DNA of 64,000 nt from JABSOG01 sp965277695 (GTDB taxonomy: Bacteria; Pseudomonadota; Gammaproteobacteria; Enterobacterales; Alteromonadaceae): positions 91,188 to 155,187 of the forward strand of contig CBDIDQ010000021.1 in NCBI GenBank assembly GCA_965277695.1. Direction: 5' to 3'. Below, piece after piece: positions 53,753 to 62,484 of this stretch (position 1 is the first letter of the stretch; every line of letters begins with the position of its first letter). The position numbers were made by a program, and so were the translations under genes. The notes beneath the pieces are model-generated. The model was not told the origin of the DNA and made no database searches. It saw only the letters and a program-made list of their open reading frames with translations.

Positions 53753-56700
53753 TCACTCACTCTCCACGCCATCTTTGGCTTGAAATTCGCTGATTGAGTC
53801 GGTTTGACCGGATTTTTCCAGCGCTGGGATCGGCACTTCTTTTAACTTTGATGACGGTTCAACCATGGGGGTTTTATTACCGGGTAAATCGACCGGGCTT
53901 ACGGTTCTCTCAGGTAATTTGATATCCCGAGATTTACGGTCAGTTTCGGTGATCACCGGGTCGTTAACCGTGCCGGTCAAAGTAAAATGAACCCGAGAAA
54001 TCACTTTAGATTCAAATACTTCGTTCAACCCCAACGCTGCAATGCCGCTAATAGGATTAACCATAAAGGCAATCAAGGTTGGTAAACTCGATGTGTATTT
54101 AGGGGTAAACGCCAGATTGTAATTCAGTGTATTATCCACCAAGTTGGTGCTGCCTTTGAGTACCAAGTCAGCAGGCACCCCATCAATTTTGGTATCATCG
54201 GTATAAGCAATACCACTTTCAATTAGCATGGTGCCTTTCATGCTGTTATAGAAAAATCCTTTGGAAAAAACATCACGAAAATCCAGTTTCAGCTTGCGCA
54301 CAATAGAATCAAAACTGAGTAGAGACAGCAACCGGGTGCCTCTATCGCTAACCTCAGCCAAATGTCCTTCGCCCATTTTCCACTTCACTTCACCACTGAG
54401 TGATGCCGCATTAAACTGATGCGGTCCACCAGCCCAGTCAGCAAAAAAATCTACCGTCGCATTACTGTCTCTGACCGATGAAGTTAAATCATATTCGTTA
54501 AGTAGAGCGCCAAGGTTATCACTAGTGAAACGACCCGTGATTGAAGACTCCCCTTCACCTTCATCACCGACCCATTGACCCGTGGCGTTAAACTGGTGTT
54601 TGCCTTTAACAATCGCTAACTTGCTGATGTTAAGCACACCTTTGTCTGTTGATGTTTCTATATCCAGCCGCTGCAAATCATACTGACCATACTGACAATC
54701 CATGCAGGTGAAATCAATCGGTGGCAAGGTGCTGATAAATGCCTTGGAATTAAACAGCTGAGCGGATGCTTTGGCATCTTCGACCTCATCTTCATTGGCA
54801 GTTAATCTGAGGTAATCAGTTTTGATGCTGATCCCCTTGCCCGCCCAATCGCGATCAAAATGCACCGCTGAGCGGGTTTCTTTGGCGTTAAGCAATAAAT
54901 CCCAGCTGCCGTTACCTTCGGTGATCTCAAAGTTAACCCCATGCAATTGCTGACCAAAACCATCCACTTCACCAATTTTACCAGCAACCAAACCCGGTAC
55001 CGTCAGCGGCCCTTGTCCTTCACCAATACCGCTATGATTGACCAGTTCATCAACAAAATCATACCAAGGCATCACTTGTGCTTGCGCTAAATCAAGCGAA
55101 ATTTTAAAGCCGTCACCAGCCAAACCTAAATCACGATCACCGAGGATCAAGTGAGCCTGACTAAAGGTGTTTTGATTGGCTGGTAAAATGCTGTTGAAAA
55201 ACAAACGCTGATCAAAATCGCCAGTGATCAGGCTAGAAATTTCATCGCCTTTAAGCCGCACCGTTAAAGGCGCAGCAATACCAGCAGCTTTTTGGTATGG
55301 CGGCGGCAAACTCACCTCAGCATTGGCTAAATCAGCTTTGACGTTGATATCATATCTGACGCCACTGTCAGGAAAAACGATATCAATAGTGCTGCTCAGC
55401 GGAATATGCCCCTGAATTCGCTCACCTAGCGGGTTATCAAACAAGCTACGCAACTCTCCAGTATCAATATCACCATTGACCGCAATCGCCAGATTAAACC
55501 CCTGCGGATTATCCTGACCATTAAGCTTGGCCTGCAACGGCAAATCCATCCATTGCACCTCTAAATCCTCAGTCCAAATCTCTTGGTTGTGGAATCGGAG
55601 TATGCCAGTAACATCATGTAAATCAATGCCCGGAGATTTAATATTCAGTTGATTGCCGAGAAATTTCACTTCGCCATCAATATCTAGATTAGCGTCAAAA
55701 TAAGCATCATCACCAATCAGCGGGATCAGCAATTTGGCATCAGCCTCAACATGGTCTGAAACCGTCAGTTGTTCAAAAACAGGATTGAAAATAGGTCTTA
55801 GCGGACTGGCCCTGAACAGCTTGGCGACTTTGGCAACCGACTCAAAAGCATCAATATCCAGCTCCAGCACATCACCTGTGCTAATCGACGGCATCCGCGC
55901 CACTGCTTTGTCAGTCACATCAATATCAAGGAAATAACCTTCATCAGGAATGATGGTCAAACTATCATTTTTAAATAACAACCAGCCGTCAATCGCCGAT
56001 AATATCGGCCAACCCGGGGTAAACAAAAAATCAACTTTGGCGATTTGCGCATTAACCTGAAAAATCCCCTCGTTATTGGCATAAGGAAAAGCGCTCAAAT
56101 CCCCGGCCCAGAGCAATTGTGCCATATCAATGGCACCACCTTTAATCGCGCCATTGAGGTAATTAATCGAGTTAGTGCCCATATAAAACGGCGGGTAGAA
56201 GTTATCAGCCACCATTAAATCAGGAATAGCCAATTCACCATAAATTTCCATTCTCGGTGTTTCGCTTAGCAATAAGGCAAATTCAGCGACAAAATCAATC
56301 GACTCACTATGCAGCCAAATATTATCGCCATTGATTTGCCAGTTATCCCCGGCATCTTTAATAAACGACAATTCAACATCAAAATTTTCATAGGCAATCG
56401 GTGCTTTGAACAACTCACCTGTCAACAGCTGCCCTTGAGTACCTTCAATGTTTATCCAGCCAGCCGCTGGTGCCACACCAAAATGACCATTGAGATCTTT
56501 GGCTCCGGGCACATCGGTAACATTATTCCAAGCCAAGTTTTCTAACTGACCAATCACCTGCCAGTCATCTGCGCTGCGACTTTTAACATAAAAATCTTTG
56601 ACTTGCGCTTGTGGTGCATAATCAGCCAACGCTTGGCTAGCCGCTGCGGCAATATCAACCAAAGGCAGTAAATCCAGCGCCCTAGCCACCGACCACTGAC

Positions 56701-57733
56701 TAGCATAAAGGTCAATCATCCCAGCTTGTTTTTTCAGATTAAAATTAAGCGTCGGCCAATCCCCACCATTACTGCTGAGCTGAATATCATTACTGCTCAT
56801 TTCCCAGTTGCCGCCCGGGGCCGGACTCCAGAATAACTGGCCCTGACCAAACTGCAAATGTTGCTGTTGATCATCACGAGACCAACGAATTTCATTATCA
56901 CCAAGATTAATTTCAGCGCGGCCAAACAAACCTTTATCAATCCGAGACCAAGACTGGAAGTTGATATTCGATTGGGCAATTTTACTATTAGGTGAAATAA
57001 ACTGGGTTAACCAAGGAGAGACATCCAATTCAGTGGCTTCAATATACAGTTGGCCGTTCAAATCAGTGCGTGTTGTGCCTTCAAGGTCGAGGATAAATGA
57101 CAGGGTATTAGCGGCAAAACCATCAATGCTGAAACGACCGACCCCCTGATGCAAATCGCCATCGTTACGCCAGGTCAGCTCCTCTATCCCTAGATGCTGC
57201 TCAACATTACTCGGCGTATTGAGGTTGATCACACTATTGGTCACTGAGAATTGCTGCAATTGACCCAATAGCAGTTGTGACAGCGCATCTAGCATCGGTG
57301 CCTGTGCCGGGTCAGTTTTAACGTTACGATGCAATAATGGCCGGCTGTCGATGGTGGCGACAACCCCATCGAGCACAAAATAATCGGAGGTCAGACGAAG
57401 CTCACGAAGAGAAGTCCAAAAATCGAGTTTTAAGCGGACTTCTTTGATCACCAGATCTAAAGGGGTGGTGGCACTAGGTAAAAAGGAGATGTTTTGCAAT
57501 AAGATCGCAGGACCCGAACCGTCCCAACCCGCAGCGATATTACCAATATAGATTTCTGCGCCATACTGCTGACGCACCCATTGTTGAATATCATCACGAT
57601 ACACCCCAATATGTGGCAGGCTGTATTTTAATATCGAGATCACCACAGCAATGATCACCAATAATATGGCAATCGACTGCCACATTTTCTTGATGCAAAA
57701 ACCAAATACGCCATTGCTTTTCATTTTAATCAT
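53753..57733 (-). CDS. yhdP: YhdP-family AsmA-like protein
   Basis: A 1326-residue protein, close to the length of E. coli YhdP (1266). One N-terminal helix (about 16-37, IAILLVIIAVVISILKYSL) anchors it; the rest is periplasmic and long, rich in beta strands, as expected for an AsmA-like bridge (repeating patterns such as GQLYIEATELDVSPW, GKFMVNPISGI near the C-terminus). YhdP helps move phospholipids to the outer membrane. It sits between rng and the nitrilase gene, the canonical order. Pro-rich C-terminal tail (VDLPGNKTPMVEPS). Confidence 0.93.
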   Translation of the reverse strand: MIKMKSNGVFGFCIKKMWQSIAILLVIIAVVISILKYSLPHIGVYRDDIQQWVRQQYGAEIYIGNIAAGWDGSGPAILLQNISFLPSATTPLDLVIKEVRLKLDFWTSLRELRLTSDYFVLDGVVATIDSRPLLHRNVKTDPAQAPMLDALSQLLLGQLQQFSVTNSVINLNTPSNVEQHLGIEELTWRNDGDLHQGVGRFSIDGFAANTLSFILDLEGTTRTDLNGQLYIEATELDVSPWLTQFISPNSKIAQSNINFQSWSRIDKGLFGRAEINLGDNEIRWSRDDQQQHLQFGQGQLFWSPAPGGNWEMSSNDIQLSSNGGDWPTLNFNLKKQAGMIDLYASQWSVARALDLLPLVDIAAAASQALADYAPQAQVKDFYVKSRSADDWQVIGQLENLAWNNVTDVPGAKDLNGHFGVAPAAGWINIEGTQGQLLTGELFKAPIAYENFDVELSFIKDAGDNWQINGDNIWLHSESIDFVAEFALLLSETPRMEIYGELAIPDLMVADNFYPPFYMGTNSINYLNGAIKGGAIDMAQLLWAGDLSAFPYANNEGIFQVNAQIAKVDFLFTPGWPILSAIDGWLLFKNDSLTIIPDEGYFLDIDVTDKAVARMPSISTGDVLELDIDAFESVAKVAKLFRASPLRPIFNPVFEQLTVSDHVEADAKLLIPLIGDDAYFDANLDIDGEVKFLGNQLNIKSPGIDLHDVTGILRFHNQEIWTEDLEVQWMDLPLQAKLNGQDNPQGFNLAIAVNGDIDTGELRSLFDNPLGERIQGHIPLSSTIDIVFPDSGVRYDINVKADLANAEVSLPPPYQKAAGIAAPLTVRLKGDEISSLITGDFDQRLFFNSILPANQNTFSQAHLILGDRDLGLAGDGFKISLDLAQAQVMPWYDFVDELVNHSGIGEGQGPLTVPGLVAGKIGEVDGFGQQLHGVNFEITEGNGSWDLLLNAKETRSAVHFDRDWAGKGISIKTDYLRLTANEDEVEDAKASAQLFNSKAFISTLPPIDFTCMDCQYGQYDLQRLDIETSTDKGVLNISKLAIVKGKHQFNATGQWVGDEGEGESSITGRFTSDNLGALLNEYDLTSSVRDSNATVDFFADWAGGPHQFNAASLSGEVKWKMGEGHLAEVSDRGTRLLSLLSFDSIVRKLKLDFRDVFSKGFFYNSMKGTMLIESGIAYTDDTKIDGVPADLVLKGSTNLVDNTLNYNLAFTPKYTSSLPTLIAFMVNPISGIAALGLNEVFESKVISRVHFTLTGTVNDPVITETDRKSRDIKLPERTVSPVDLPGNKTPMVEPSSKLKEVPIPALEKSGQTDSISEFQAKDGVESE

Positions 57734-57819
57734 TTTACTCTTGTTGGCAGCCTATTCGCTATTACAGCGAAGCTAGCACATTAAAACTGAACTGGGGCTT
57801 AATCAGCCACTATCAGCCA

Positions 57820-59292
57820 CTACATCATAACGACATCAAACTGTTCTTGGTTATATAACATTTCGGTTTGTATTTTAATTTGTTTACCAATGAACACCTC
57901 AAGCTCAGCGAGGTTATGGTATTCGTCATTGGTTAAAGATTCGCTGACCGCCGCTGCGGCATACACCACAAATTGATTGGCCTGATATGCCCGGTTCACC
58001 CGCACAATCTCCCGCAGTATTTCAAAACACACGGTTTCAACGGTTTTCAAAGCACCGCGACCATGGCATGACGGGCATTCTGAGCATAAAACATGCTCTA
58101 AGCTTTCGCGGGTACGTTTACGGGTCATTTCCACCAGCCCCAATGCCGAAAACCCATGGACATTGGTTTTGGTTCTATCTTTGGCCAACGCACTTTCGAG
58201 ACTGTGAGTCACCCGGTGCTGGTGTTCTTCACTTTTCATATCAATAAAATCAATAATGATAATACCGCCAAGGTTACGCAAGCGCAGCTGTCGGGCAATC
58301 GCCTGAGTCGCCTCAATATTGGTGTTAAAGATGGTTTCTTCCAAATTGCGATGACCAACAAAAGCCCCGGTATTAATATCAATGGTAGTCAGTGCCTCGG
58401 TTTGATCAATGATCAAATAACCGCCCGACTTCAAACAAACTTTACGTTGCAATGCCCGCTGGATCTCGTTTTCGACATCAAACAAATCAAATATCGGCCG
58501 CTCGCCGGGATAATACTCCAGCAAAGCACTAAGTTCAGGTACACACTCTTCGGTGAAGTTCTTCAACTGCTCATAAGTTAACTTAGAATCAATTTTGATC
58601 CGCTCCAGATCAGAGCCGACAAAATCGCGAATAACCCGAAAAGCCAAAGTTAAATCTTCATGGATCACACAACTTTTGCGCACCCCCTTTTTTTTCTTTT
58701 TGATTTTGCTCCAGAGCTTTTTGAGGAATTTAACGTCTTGCAAAATCTCATCGTCACCCGCCCCCTCAGCTGCGGTTCTAACAATAAAACCGCCAGACTC
58801 ATCGCCTTCATTTTTCACCAACTCTTTAAGACGAAAACGCTCCGCTTCATCATCAATCCGCTGGGAAACCCCAGAATGAGTCGCATCAGGCATAAACACC
58901 AAATAGCGAGAAGGTATGGTGACATCAGTGGTGAGTCTCGCGCCTTTGGTGCCAATTGGATCTTTGACTACTTGCACCATGATAAATTGACCATCACGGA
59001 TCAGCTCGCGAATATCAGGCACTGAACGTTGTTTTTCAGCATTGATCTCCGGCGGATAGTCCTCACGCTTAACAATGTCAGAGGCATGTAAAAACGCCGC
59101 TTTTTCAAGTCCAATATCAATGAATGCGGCCTGCATCCCCGGCAATACTCGGCTGACTTTGCCAATATAAACATTACCCACCAGCCCCAAAGAGCCCTGA
59201 CGCTCCATATGCACTTCTTGCAATACGCCGTTTTCAACCAACGCCACCCGGGTTTCGCTCGGTGTTACATTGACCAGTAATTCTGCACTCAT
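57820..59292 (-). CDS. rng: Ribonuclease G
   Basis: A 490-residue enzyme, matching E. coli RNase G in length. S1-type N-terminus (GNVYIGKVSRVLPGMQAAFIDIG), then the RNase H-like and DNase I-like parts; IIIIDFIDM has the catalytic Asp, CSECPSCHGRG is the zinc-link. It processes 16S rRNA 5' end and mRNAs. AGGA lies 8 nt before the ATG; it is downstream of maf by 10 nt and followed by yhdP after 86 nt. Confidence 0.95.
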   Translation of the reverse strand: MSAELLVNVTPSETRVALVENGVLQEVHMERQGSLGLVGNVYIGKVSRVLPGMQAAFIDIGLEKAAFLHASDIVKREDYPPEINAEKQRSVPDIRELIRDGQFIMVQVVKDPIGTKGARLTTDVTIPSRYLVFMPDATHSGVSQRIDDEAERFRLKELVKNEGDESGGFIVRTAAEGAGDDEILQDVKFLKKLWSKIKKKKKGVRKSCVIHEDLTLAFRVIRDFVGSDLERIKIDSKLTYEQLKNFTEECVPELSALLEYYPGERPIFDLFDVENEIQRALQRKVCLKSGGYLIIDQTEALTTIDINTGAFVGHRNLEETIFNTNIEATQAIARQLRLRNLGGIIIIDFIDMKSEEHQHRVTHSLESALAKDRTKTNVHGFSALGLVEMTRKRTRESLEHVLCSECPSCHGRGALKTVETVCFEILREIVRVNRAYQANQFVVYAAAAVSESLTNDEYHNLAELEVFIGKQIKIQTEMLYNQEQFDVVMM

Positions 59293-59301
59293 TAAGCGTT
59301 C

Positions 59302-59853
59302 CTAAATCTGTTGTAACAATTGTTCGGTTTCCATCAACGGCAAACCAACCACTGCTGAATAACTGCCTTGAATATTTTTCACAAATCGACCCGCCAACCC
59401 TTGAATGGCATAAGCGCCCGCTTTATCGGCAGGTTCGCCAGTCAACCAGTAATCGACCATTTCAGCATGGCTTAAGGTTCTAAAGGTGACGTCGGTGGTC
59501 ACCACTTCGCTGACAATCTTGCCATCACGGGCCAACGCAATCGCGGTTTTAACCTGATGGGTATTACCAGAGAGTTTACTAAGCATCGCCACAGCCGCTT
59601 GCTCGTCAGCCGGTTTCAACAAAATATGATTATCAATGGTGACAATGGTATCCGCTGCCAACACTGGCCACGGTTGCTGTGCGGCTTGTGCGCCGTGCTC
59701 CGCTTTTAATCTCGCCACCCGAACCACATAATCCTGCGGCGATTCACCGGGCAATACCGTTTCGTTGGCATCCACTGCCAGCAATTGAAATTCAATGCCG
59801 ATTTGATCGAGTAATTCACGCCGTCTTGGTGATGCTGATGCCAGATAAATCAT
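59302..59853 (-). CDS. Maf-family nucleoside triphosphate pyrophosphatase
   Basis: A 183-residue protein with the Maf start MIYLASASPRRRELLDQIG, VLAADTIV with the catalytic Asp, and SGNTHQVKTAIAL, and YAIQGLAGRFVKNIQGSYSAVVGLPL. It hydrolyses dTTP, UTP and modified nucleotides (YhdE-type, judging from the mreD-rng location). Follows mreD on the same strand after 41 nt. Confidence 0.94.
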   Translation of the reverse strand: MIYLASASPRRRELLDQIGIEFQLLAVDANETVLPGESPQDYVVRVARLKAEHGAQAAQQPWPVLAADTIVTIDNHILLKPADEQAAVAMLSKLSGNTHQVKTAIALARDGKIVSEVVTTDVTFRTLSHAEMVDYWLTGEPADKAGAYAIQGLAGRFVKNIQGSYSAVVGLPLMETEQLLQQI

Positions 59854-59894
59854 GGTTTGCTTTTCTCTTAAGTACTCATATTAGTTAATCGACT

Positions 59895-60383
59895 CTAATT
59901 AATCGATAATTGCCGTCTGAATTTACGTAATAACCAAAACAACCACGGCCATACCACCATACCGGACAATACCGGATACAAGTATTCTGGTAAAAAATAG
60001 GTATCAGACAAAAAGTGACTAAACCAGTACACCACCAGATGATGCAAAGCCAAAAACAAACCGACAATCATCGATTGCTGCCACACTGAAAAGTTTCTGA
60101 TTTTTTGATAATTCGCCCCGGCCACATAAATAACGATGGCACAAGATAAGGCATGAATGCCCAATACAGTACCAAGCAGCACATCAAGCAAAAAGCCGCA
60201 AATCCAAGCAACGCCAACATTCACCCGATGGGGTAATGCCAATGCCCAATAAATCAATACCAGCAAAGTCCAGTCAGGACGATAAGATTCAACCGCCAGC
60301 GGCAGCGGAATAATGGCGAAAATCAAGGTGATCAACAATGTCAGGGTGATTAAATAGCCACCATGAGCACGTACGGTATTCAT
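59895..60383 (-). CDS. mreD: Rod-shape protein MreD
   Basis: A 162-residue integral membrane protein with 5-6 helices (LITLTLLITLIFAIIPLPL, LLVLIYWALALP, GVAWICGFLLDVLLGTVLGIHAL). RPDW and GVAWICGFLLDVL are MreD features. It joins MreB and MreC in the elongasome. Its ATG overlaps the mreC stop by 4 nt (translational coupling). Confidence 0.93.
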   Translation of the reverse strand: MNTVRAHGGYLITLTLLITLIFAIIPLPLAVESYRPDWTLLVLIYWALALPHRVNVGVAWICGFLLDVLLGTVLGIHALSCAIVIYVAGANYQKIRNFSVWQQSMIVGLFLALHHLVVYWFSHFLSDTYFLPEYLYPVLSGMVVWPWLFWLLRKFRRQLSIN

Positions 60384-61234
60384 TTTTTCACCTCTTGAAG
60401 CAATTCGCTTTGTGGTCGTTCATACCATAACAACAACACTCGACTGAGCCTATCTAATTGCGCCACTGGCGTGGCGGAGATCTGCGCAAAAGGCAATGAC
60501 AAGTCATGCTCCACCGAGGTGATTTTAGCCACCGGATAACCCTCGGCAAAACCACCACCAAGCCCAGAAGTCACCATGATATCGCCCTCTTGCATCTCGA
60601 TACTGTGAGGAATGTTGTTGGCTTTCAATTGGTTAATCCGTCCAGTACCTTCGATGATCGCCCGAACCCCGTTACGTTGAATTCGCACTGGAATGGCATG
60701 AGTGGTATCAGAAATAAGAATAACCCGGCTAGAAGTGGTCGCCACACTAGTGACTTGACCGACAATACCAAAGTCGTCGATCACCGGCTGACCTTCAAAT
60801 ACACCATCAAGCGCCCCTTTGTTGATCACTAAGGTATTACGAAAAGCATGGCTATCAATGCCCATCACCTCGGCAATCATTTTTTTGCCTTGTTGACGCA
60901 CCGGAGAATCAAGCAAAGCGCGTAATTTGGCGTTTTCTTGCTCCATAAAAGCAAAGCGTTGCAGTTTTTCATTTTGCAGTAGTTGCAGGCTTTTGAGGGT
61001 TTGGTTTTCTTGTTGCAGCGCTTCTCTAGATTTAAGTTGGTCGACAGTCCAGCCTAATGAATCTTCTGGCAGACTGGCTAAATAATAAATCGGGGTAACC
61101 AACGAGTTCAAAAAAGCTCGCAGTGTCGCTGAGGTGCCGGTATGTTTATCTGCCCCCATAAAAACGAAGCTCAGAATAATGGCGAGCATTAATCTGAGTT
61201 TTATCGGGGGTGAACGTCCGAAGAGTAAATTCAT
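60380..61234 (-). CDS. mreC: Rod-shape protein MreC
   Basis: A 284-residue protein with one N-terminal helix (about 11-24), a coiled-coil region (about 65-105) and a periplasmic beta-rich domain (IAEVMGIDSHAFRNTLVINKGALDGV, VVGQ-type GIVGQVTSVATTSSRVILISD). It scaffolds peptidoglycan synthases in the elongasome. Follows mreB after 52 nt. Confidence 0.95.
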   Translation of the reverse strand: MNLLFGRSPPIKLRLMLAIILSFVFMGADKHTGTSATLRAFLNSLVTPIYYLASLPEDSLGWTVDQLKSREALQQENQTLKSLQLLQNEKLQRFAFMEQENAKLRALLDSPVRQQGKKMIAEVMGIDSHAFRNTLVINKGALDGVFEGQPVIDDFGIVGQVTSVATTSSRVILISDTTHAIPVRIQRNGVRAIIEGTGRINQLKANNIPHSIEMQEGDIMVTSGLGGGFAEGYPVAKITSVEHDLSLPFAQISATPVAQLDRLSRVLLLWYERPQSELLQEVKK

Positions 61235-61286
61235 TCTGGATCCTGACGGGCTAGCCGCTGGTGATCACAACTTAGACAGTAGCAGT

Positions 61287-62330
61287 CTAGTCGTAATCAA
61301 ACACATCGCCGCCATGAACATCAATCATTTCAAGCGCTTTACCGCCACCACGAGCCACACAAGTCAGTGGATCGTCAGCCACAATCACTGGAATACCGGT
61401 TTCTTCCATCAATAAACGGTCAACATCTTTGAGTAATGCTCCGCCACCAGTCAACACCATGCCGCGCTCTGAAATATCAGAAGCCAATTCTGGCGGTGAT
61501 TGCTCCAATGCCACCATAACCGCACTGACGATACCGGTTAATGGCTCTTGCAAGGCTTCGAGGATTTCGTTGCTGTTAAGCACAAAACTTCTGGGTACAC
61601 CTTCGGCGAGGTTGCGACCGCGAACTTCAATTTCTTGAACTTCATCACCAGGAAATGCCGAACCGATATGATGCTTGATTTTTTCTGCGGTGGCTTCGCC
61701 AATTAGGCTGCCAAAGTTGCGTCGTACATAAGCGATAATCGCTTCATCAAATTTATCCCCACCAATACGCACCGACGAAGAATAAACAATACCATTCAAA
61801 GAGATGATCGCCACCTCGGTAGTGCCGCCACCAATATCGACCACCATTGAACCAGTCGCTTCTGATACTGGCAAACCCGCACCAATCGCTGCTGCCATCG
61901 GCTCTTCAATCAGGTAAACGTCTCTGGCACCCGCACCTAGGGCTGATTCTCTGATCGCCCGTTTTTCTACTTGAGTGGCACCACAAGGTACGCAAACCAA
62001 TACCCGAGGACTCGGATGTAAAAAGTTGTTGTTGTGAACTTGTTTGATGAAATACTGGAGCATTTTTTCAGTGACGTAGAAGTCGGCAATAACGCCGTCT
62101 TTCATTGGCCGGATGGCGCGGATATTACCCGGGGTACGACCTAACATTTGTTTTGCATCATGACCAACGGCAGCAACACTTTTTGGCCCGCCGGCTTTTT
62201 CTTGTCTGATGGCTACTACGGAGGGTTCATTGAGGACGATCCCTTGCTCTTTTACGTAGATGAGGGTATTGGCTGTGCCAAGATCAATGGATAGATCATT
62301 GGAGAACATCCCACGGAGAAATTTAAACAT
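61287..62330 (-). CDS. mreB: Rod-shape actin homologue MreB
   Basis: A 347-residue actin-fold protein: SNDLSIDLGTANTLIYV (phosphate 1), IGAGLPVSEATGSMVVDIGGGTTEVAII (phosphate 2) and LTGGGALLKDVDRLL (adenosine). Length equals E. coli MreB. AGGGA lies before the ATG, and a 154-bp gap separates it from the upstream MshQ-like gene; a possible promoter lies there. Confidence 0.97.
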   Translation of the reverse strand: MFKFLRGMFSNDLSIDLGTANTLIYVKEQGIVLNEPSVVAIRQEKAGGPKSVAAVGHDAKQMLGRTPGNIRAIRPMKDGVIADFYVTEKMLQYFIKQVHNNNFLHPSPRVLVCVPCGATQVEKRAIRESALGAGARDVYLIEEPMAAAIGAGLPVSEATGSMVVDIGGGTTEVAIISLNGIVYSSSVRIGGDKFDEAIIAYVRRNFGSLIGEATAEKIKHHIGSAFPGDEVQEIEVRGRNLAEGVPRSFVLNSNEILEALQEPLTGIVSAVMVALEQSPPELASDISERGMVLTGGGALLKDVDRLLMEETGIPVIVADDPLTCVARGGGKALEMIDVHGGDVFDYD

Positions 62331-62484
62331 GAAGACTGTGATCCCTAAAGGAAATTATTATCGGATATTAATACCACAAATGGTCGCCGAATTAAGCGCA
62401 GCCGCCACTTTACCAACGGCCAATTACAAGGGCAAGAAAAGAGTGCAATTTATTGTGATATTTGAAGTTTTGCCGATAATTTAA

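Noticed and set aside
58156..58581. 141-residue plus-strand ORF opposite rng
   Set aside because: Antisense shadow of a well-conserved RNase G gene; no start signals.
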